From Bacteroidales bacterium UBA3389 (GTDB lineage Bacteria; Bacteroidota; Bacteroidia; Bacteroidales; P3): DNA of 9,147 nucleotides. Within the stretch, counting starts at the first letter, position 1. Each line of letters begins with the position of its first letter. The notes below the pieces were generated by a model that worked only from the letters and a program-made list of their open reading frames with translations, did not search any database and was not told where the DNA came from. The position numbers and the translations under genes are program-made. The stretch spans positions 1-9,147 of the forward strand of contig DEPP01000128.1 of NCBI GenBank assembly GCA_002358835.1, given 5' to 3'. This document shows positions 5,609 through 9,147 of the stretch, piece by piece.

Positions 5609-6265
5609 CTACTCTTCTTTACTATCTGTTATAACATTATTATCATTCGGAACAATATCCGCTTTCTCACCACTAACTAAAAAAGCAATAATTAGCACTA
5701 CTACTCCAACAGTTATCGCAATATCAGACACATTAAATATAGCATTAAAAAATCTGAATCGTTCACCACCAACAAAAGGGACCCAATCCGGCAATATTGT
5801 ATCTATCAATGGAAAGTAAAACATATCAACAACCTTTCCTAATGCAAAAGGAGCATATCCACCTTGTTCCGGAAACACTTCGGCAACCTGAAAGAAAGTA
5901 CTTTCCGAAAATATGCAACCATAAAAGAGAGAATCCACGATATTTCCTACAGCACCTGCAAAAATCAAGGTAAAACCATATATCATCAATTTACTTTCCT
6001 TCTTTTTGATGAGTTTCAGAAGATAAGTTCCTATTAAGAATGACGCACCTATTCTCAGAAAAGTAAGAATATATTTCCCGATTGCTCCTCCAAAAGACAT
6101 ACCAAAAGCCATCCCCTCATTTTCTATAAAATGCAATCTACACCAATCTCCGATAAGGTTAACCTCTTCTCCTATCGTAAACGTCAACTTAATCCATATC
6201 TTTACGACTTGGTCGATAACAAGTATGGCTATAACCAAAAAAAGAGGGAGTCTTATATCTTTCAC
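5609..6265 (-). CDS. lspA: Lipoprotein signal peptidase (signal peptidase II)
   Basis: LspA is an inner-membrane aspartyl protease that removes the signal peptide from lipidated prolipoproteins. The sequence shows four helices, DQVVKIWI at 18-25, FIENEGMAFGM at 47-57 (the N-E-G-x-A-F-G family motif), and the catalytic pair Asp111 in GNIVDS and Asp181 in FNVSDIAI. At 218 residues it is longer than the roughly 165 of E. coli; most of the extra lies between the two Asp residues (111-181), including GKVVDMFYFP at 143-152. This insert, and Ser in place of Arg after Asp111, look like the Bacteroidota form of the enzyme. The start is GTG at 6263-6265, overlapping the TGA stop of the dksA-like gene (GTGA), and the N-terminus matches the family. 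It is followed after 4 bp by the CNNM gene. Confidence 0.95.
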   Translation of the reverse strand: MKDIRLPLFLVIAILVIDQVVKIWIKLTFTIGEEVNLIGDWCRLHFIENEGMAFGMSFGGAIGKYILTFLRIGASFLIGTYLLKLIKKKESKLMIYGFTLIFAGAVGNIVDSLFYGCIFSESTFFQVAEVFPEQGGYAPFALGKVVDMFYFPLIDTILPDWVPFVGGERFRFFNAIFNVSDIAITVGVVVLIIAFLVSGEKADIVPNDNNVITDSKEE

Positions 6266-6657
6266 TTTTTATTTTGATTTAATTTTGCTTCAACACTCAA
6301 AGTTGCATGAGGAACCAATCTTAATCTTTCTTTAGGTATCAATTTGCCGGTTACTCTGCAAACACCGTATGTTTTATTTTCAATTCTTATCAAAGCCGAT
6401 TCAAGATCCTTTATAAATTTTTGTTGTCTTGCAGCCATCTTTGCATTATCTTCTTTACTGCAAACATTACTTCCTTCTTCCAGAATCTTAAAAGTCGGTG
6501 CTGTATCGCTAATATCATTGGCATCATTGGCAAATGCCTCAGTCAACATAGCCAAATTCTCTTTCGCATTAGCTAATTTCTCCAATATAATTTCCTTAAA
6601 TTCTTGCAATTCTTCTTCCGAGTATCGCACAACCCTATCTTCCATTTGTGATAGCAT
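6262..6657 (-). CDS. dksA: TraR/DksA-family regulator with degenerate zinc finger
   Basis: DksA-type proteins enter the RNA polymerase secondary channel and, with (p)ppGpp, alter initiation at rRNA and other promoters. This 131-residue product has a long coiled-coil region (about 13-95) whose turn contains DISDTA (48-53), matching the DxxDxA tip motif essential in E. coli DksA. The C-terminal globule has YGVCRVTGKLIPKERL (97-112) and VPHATLSVEAK (115-125), the family's zinc-finger region, but of the four cysteines only Cys100 remains; the partner positions are Thr103 and the HATL segment. It therefore probably folds without zinc. The upstream ATG at 6657 is used; a second ATG at 6645 (MEDRVV) is possible. 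No Shine-Dalgarno or clear promoter was found in the short gap after the frr terminator. The stop overlaps lspA by 4 nt. The symbol is by family, not proven orthology. Confidence 0.85.
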   Translation of the reverse strand: MLSQMEDRVVRYSEEELQEFKEIILEKLANAKENLAMLTEAFANDANDISDTAPTFKILEEGSNVCSKEDNAKMAARQQKFIKDLESALIRIENKTYGVCRVTGKLIPKERLRLVPHATLSVEAKLNQNKK

Positions 6658-6698
6658 TAAATATCATTTACTAATAACGTACAATTAAAACAAAACAT

Positions 6699-6748
6699 AT
6701 ATAAAAAGGACAACAAACGGGAATCACCCATTCATTGTCCCTTTATAT
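6699..6748 (-). terminator. Intrinsic terminator of frr
   Basis: On the minus strand, starting 7 nt after the frr stop, a long hairpin forms. The arms 6735-6748 and 6699-6713 pair nearly throughout (GGACAA with TTGTCC, then A/T pairs and one bulge), and an inner stem pairs 6727-6733 with 6715-6721 (GGG with CCC). The descending arm ends in TTTTT followed by ATAT, giving the U tract. It separates frr from the dksA-lspA operon. Confidence 0.78.
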
Positions 6749-6755
6749 ACATCAA

Positions 6756-7319
6756 TTATATTGACATTATCTCCTTTTCCTTAGCAGAAACTATTTCATC
6801 TGCTTTTTTCACGAATTTATCTGTAACATCTTGTACTTCTTTCTCCAAAGCTTTTACTTCATCCTCAGGAGTACCATTATCTTTCAACTTTTTAACCTTT
6901 TCCAATACATTTCTACGAATATTACGTACAGCAACCTTCGCATTTTCCGCTTCAGCCTTGGCTTTCTTACAAAGTTCCTTTCTTCTTTCCTCTGTAACAG
7001 GAGGCAGAACTATTCTAACAACATCAGCCTCTACCTTAGGAACAAAACCCAAGTTAGCAGCCTGAATTGCTTTTCCTATTGCACCCAAAAGACTCTTTTC
7101 CCATGGTTGAACAACTATTTGTTTAGCATCAGGAGTGCTTATGTTACCGATTTGATCCAAAGGAGTCATCGTTCCATAATAATCAACCTTAACACCGCCC
7201 AACATAGCAGGAGAAGCTTTTCCTGCTCTTAGCTTACCTAATTCTTTATCTAAATGCGAGATTGCCTCAGACATTGTACCATCCATATCGGATAGTATTT
7301 TTTTTGTTTCTTCACTCAT
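6756..7319 (-). CDS. frr: Ribosome recycling factor
   Basis: RRF acts in the cytosol with EF-G to split post-termination ribosomes. The 187-residue length equals the family norm (185 in E. coli). Family features are all visible: helical N-terminus, LRAGKASPAMLGGVKVDYYG (31-50), LDQIGNISTPDAKQIVVQPW (54-73), the beta domain through VLPPVTEERRKEL, and the C-terminal three-helix arm with AVRNIRRNVLEKVKK (129-143). No residue looks anomalous. It is transcribed alone from a promoter near 7432-7466 and ends in the terminator at 6699-6748. In many bacteria frr follows pyrH; here no pyrH is adjacent. The ATG at 7317-7319 has no Shine-Dalgarno, as is common in this phylum. Confidence 0.97.
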   Translation of the reverse strand: MSEETKKILSDMDGTMSEAISHLDKELGKLRAGKASPAMLGGVKVDYYGTMTPLDQIGNISTPDAKQIVVQPWEKSLLGAIGKAIQAANLGFVPKVEADVVRIVLPPVTEERRKELCKKAKAEAENAKVAVRNIRRNVLEKVKKLKDNGTPEDEVKALEKEVQDVTDKFVKKADEIVSAKEKEIMSI

Positions 7320-7376
7320 AACAAATCATATAATTATTATCACTTTTACAACTTCAAAATATTTTTCCTTTTTCAA

Positions 7377-7403
7377 GAAACCTTCTCGTTCTTATCAGGT
7401 TTC
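7377..7403 (-). promoter_or_regulatory. Hairpin in the frr leader
   Basis: GAAACCT (7377-7383) and AGGTTTC (7397-7403) are perfect 7-bp inverted repeats around a 13-nt loop. A further CCTT/AAGG pair (7367-7370 with 7404-7407) can extend the stem past an internal loop. If the promoter at 7432-7439 is used, it lies in a leader of about 105 nt. No T run follows it on the minus strand, so it is not a terminator. A regulatory role is only a possibility. Confidence 0.35.
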
Positions 7404-7431
7404 AAGGCAGAAAAAACACCATTTCACACTG

Positions 7432-7466
7432 CAAAGATATAAATTATAACTCTAAAAACTAACAAA
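7432..7466 (-). promoter_or_regulatory. Promoter of frr
   Basis: The minus strand carries TATCTTTG at 7432-7439 (exact TAnnTTTG -7 box, followed by CAG as often seen) and TTTG at 7463-7466 as a -33 box, with a 23-bp gap, a little longer than usual. It would give a leader of about 105 nt before the frr ATG. Confidence 0.6.
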
Positions 7467-7504
7467 AAGTATCATTTTTTACGTTCTATATGATAATAAA
7501 TGAG

Positions 7505-7512
7505 TAATTTTG
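7505..7512 (+). promoter_or_regulatory. -7 box of the pssA-purS-queA operon
   Basis: TAATTTTG fits TAnnTTTG and lies 20 bp before the pssA ATG. No good -33 box (TTTG) is found about 19 bp upstream; the region around 7481-7486 reads ACGTTC. The leader would be short, around 14 nt. It is divergent from the frr promoter, with the two -7 boxes 65 bp apart. Confidence 0.45.
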
Positions 7513-7532
7513 GACTCTGAAACGAAACTAAA

Positions 7533-8276
7533 ATGATAAAAAAGCAAATACCTAATTGTATAACTTTAGCAAATCTACTTTGTGGAGTACTATCGGTTTA
7601 TTGCATCTATCATGATGCCGTAAAGATGCCGTTTGTCACAGCATCCTTATTGATAATACTCGGTGCTATATTCGATTTCTTTGACGGATTTGTGGCAAGA
7701 TTACTAAGAGTTAGTTCTTCTATCGGAAAAGAATTAGACTCCCTTGCTGACCTTATCACATTCGGACTTGCACCTTCTCTTTTAGCAGTGGAGATTGTAA
7801 AAAACACATCAGATACTCCTTACATTCATCTCATACCTCTTTGCATGGTTTTGATGTCTGCTTATCGTTTAGCAAAATTCAATATAGATGAGCGTCAAAC
7901 GACAAGTTTTATCGGTCTGCCTACTCCTGCCAATGCTTTGTTGTGGCTATCTATCCCACTATTGCAATATCTTGCCAACGAAAAAATACATTTGTGGGGA
8001 TTGTATAACGAACAAATGTATATGGGAATAGTGAATTTCCTTTCAAGTCATTATTTCATTTGCATAGGATCGATAGTAATGGCAATATTGCTTGTAAGCG
8101 AGCTACCTATGTTCTCTTTGAAATTTAAGAATTTTTCATGGAAAGACAACAAAATCAAATTCGGATTCTTGTTATCTTGTGTGATATTACTATTTATTTT
8201 CAATTGCTTTGCAATACCTTTTATAGTTCTTACGTATATTTTAGTATCCATTATAACAAATTTAATAAAGAGATGA
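7533..8276 (+). CDS. pssA: CDP-diacylglycerol-serine O-phosphatidyltransferase
   Basis: This inner-membrane enzyme joins CDP-diacylglycerol and L-serine to phosphatidylserine, the precursor of phosphatidylethanolamine. The CDP-alcohol phosphatidyltransferase signature is complete: DFFDGFVAR (48-56), then G65, D69 and D73, with the metal-binding Asp residues 48, 51, 69 and 73 in place. The start IPNCITLANLLCG (6-18) is typical of the bacterial type II PssA. The 247-residue protein is highly hydrophobic, with helices near 8-25, 32-50, 97-115, 134-147, 165-187, 208-225 and 227-242. It heads a plus-strand operon, and its TGA stop overlaps the purS ATG by 4 nt (ATGA). The related PgsA family is excluded by the N-terminal pattern, though I could not run a profile search. 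Confidence 0.92.
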   Translation: MIKKQIPNCITLANLLCGVLSVYCIYHDAVKMPFVTASLLIILGAIFDFFDGFVARLLRVSSSIGKELDSLADLITFGLAPSLLAVEIVKNTSDTPYIHLIPLCMVLMSAYRLAKFNIDERQTTSFIGLPTPANALLWLSIPLLQYLANEKIHLWGLYNEQMYMGIVNFLSSHYFICIGSIVMAILLVSELPMFSLKFKNFSWKDNKIKFGFLLSCVILLFIFNCFAIPFIVLTYILVSIITNLIKR

Positions 8277-8524
8277 AATTCAACGTAGAAATTGACGTAA
8301 TGCCTTTGAAGGCTTTATTGGATCCACAAGGAAAAGCAGTAACATCAAGTATGCAAAACATCGGTCTTGGAGTTATCTCCAACGTACGAATAGGCAAGCA
8401 CATAACGCTTGAAATAGAAGCTGCAAACGAAAAAGAAGCAGAAGAGAAAGTGGAGAAAGCTTGTAAAGAACTTCTTCACAATCCGATAATGGAAAGTTAT
8501 ACATTCGTTATAAAGCAGGCTTAA
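8273..8524 (+). CDS. purS: Phosphoribosylformylglycinamidine synthase subunit PurS
   Basis: PurS is the small subunit that holds together PurL (synthase) and PurQ (glutaminase) in the fourth step of purine synthesis, FGAR to FGAM. The 83-residue product matches the family in length and pattern: MKFNVEIDVMPLKALLDPQG (1-20) with the 'DPQGKAV' signature, GLGVISNVRIGKHITLEIE (31-49), an acidic helix (51-68), and 'HNPIMESYTF' at 69-78. The start is the ATG at 8273, which overlaps the pssA stop (ATGA); a longer open frame upstream in pssA has no family similarity and is rejected. Presence of purS implies the multi-subunit form of the enzyme, with purL and purQ elsewhere in the genome. It is followed by queA after 4 bp. 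Confidence 0.93.
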   Translation: MKFNVEIDVMPLKALLDPQGKAVTSSMQNIGLGVISNVRIGKHITLEIEAANEKEAEEKVEKACKELLHNPIMESYTFVIKQA

Positions 8525-8528
8525 TATA

Positions 8529-9147
8529 ATGGTTGAAGTTTCGGCTATAGCCATAGAAGACTTTGACTATCCGTTACCTGAGGATAACATAGCAAAATTT
8601 CCTTTGAAGGAAAGAGATAAGGCAAAATTGCTTTGTCTTACGGAAGATGGGAAGATTGAAAGCAAAATATTTTCCGATCTTCCTTCCTTGTTGAATGAGG
8701 ATTCTTTGCTTATACTCAACGATACCAAGGTTGTTTATGCTCGTCTTTTCTTTCAAAAGCCGAGTGGAGCGACTATAGAGATTTTTTGTCTCGAACCGAT
8801 TGACCCAATCGATATGCAGTTGGCTTTCTCCGAGACAAAGAAATGCCGTTGGAAATGTTTAGTGGGCAACAATAAAAAATGGAAAAACGAAGCTCTCACA
8901 AAAACAATTTCTTTCGAAGACAAAACGGTAACACTTTCAGCAGAGAGAATCGCACAAGATGAAAATACTTGGGTGATTCAATTTGAGTGGAACGAGAATC
9001 TTAGTTTTGCAGAAATACTTCAAAGCATGGGAGAAGTACCTCTTCCACCCTATCTGAAAAGAAAAGCAAACGAAGAAGATAAAACCGATTACCAAACCAT
9101 ATATGCAGACCACGATGGTTCGGTTGCAGCACCTACCGCAGGATTGC
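8529..9147 (+). CDS. queA: S-adenosylmethionine:tRNA ribosyltransferase-isomerase (cut by right edge)
   Basis: QueA transfers and isomerises the ribosyl part of SAM onto 7-aminomethyl-7-deazaguanine in tRNA, making epoxyqueuosine at the wobble position. The first 206 residues are present with no stop. Family motifs are FDYPLPEDNIAKFP (12-25), ERDKAKLLCL (28-37), LNDTKVVYARL (63-73), GEVPLPPYLKR (168-178), DYQTIYA (187-193) and GSVAAPTAGL (197-206), where the window ends; the family normally continues directly with HF. The middle (80-160) is less conserved and has an unusual Cys-rich patch (KKCRWKCLVG, 104-113). The ATG at 8529 lies 4 bp after the purS stop, so it is co-transcribed. About 140 more residues are expected beyond the edge. 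Confidence 0.95.
   Translation, partial: MVEVSAIAIEDFDYPLPEDNIAKFPLKERDKAKLLCLTEDGKIESKIFSDLPSLLNEDSLLILNDTKVVYARLFFQKPSGATIEIFCLEPIDPIDMQLAFSETKKCRWKCLVGNNKKWKNEALTKTISFEDKTVTLSAERIAQDENTWVIQFEWNENLSFAEILQSMGEVPLPPYLKRKANEEDKTDYQTIYADHDGSVAAPTAGL

Noticed and set aside
6344..6688. 114-codon plus-strand open frame
   Set aside because: It is antisense to the dksA-like gene, and the product is a Ser/Leu-rich shadow without motifs.
6691..6699. TATGTTTTG on the minus strand as a promoter -7 box for dksA
   Set aside because: It has one base too many between TA and TTTG, and no -33 box at a suitable distance, so it is not listed as a promoter.
6831..7232. 133-codon plus-strand open frame
   Set aside because: It is antisense to frr, a full-length, fully recognisable gene.

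Overview
The window looks like chromosomal DNA from an AT-rich member of the Bacteroidota, most likely the order Bacteroidales. Several things point there: the ExbB / small four-helix membrane protein / ExbD / ExbD cluster, a DksA-type protein next to lspA, a lipoprotein signal peptidase with a long insert between its catalytic aspartates, promoter-like boxes of the form TAnnTTTG instead of sigma-70 boxes, and a truncated secreted protein whose N-terminus resembles exported surface proteins of this phylum. The assignment is inferred from gene content and motifs, not from any database search.

Layout, left to right. Positions 1-318 (minus) hold the N-terminal part of an exported surface protein with a Bacteroidota-type promoter in front of it. 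Positions 319-978 are a gene-free stretch with a structured inverted repeat around 601-676. trmN6 (tRNA1(Val) A37 methyltransferase) follows on the minus strand at 979-1692, separated by a strong intrinsic terminator (1705-1741) from a four-gene minus-strand operon: exbB (4173-3364), an unnamed four-helix membrane protein (3293-2823) and two exbD genes (2813-2232 and 2232-1762). This operon has its own well-spaced promoter at 4233-4263. A second minus-strand operon, dksA-like / lspA / CNNM-CBS-CorC transporter-like gene (6657-4306), has a 4-nt overlap and a 4-nt gap. frr (7319-6756) is a separate minus-strand unit ending in an intrinsic terminator. From about 7430 transcription diverges: pssA, purS and a truncated queA run on the plus strand to the right edge, packed with a 4-nt overlap and a 4-nt gap.

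Functionally most of the window is housekeeping: ribosome recycling, tRNA modification (TrmN6, QueA), phospholipid synthesis (PssA), purine synthesis (PurS), lipoprotein maturation (LspA) and a stringent-response-type regulator (DksA-like). The least understood part is the ExbB/ExbD cluster. It encodes a proton-driven motor with two different ExbD subunits, an ExbB that has a signal peptide and an acidic N-terminal extension, and a small four-helix protein of unknown role; no tonB lies in the window. No CRISPR array, prophage, insertion sequence, rRNA or tRNA gene was recognised. I did not find a convincing wholly new system; the motor cluster and the 601-676 structured element are the best candidates for a second look.
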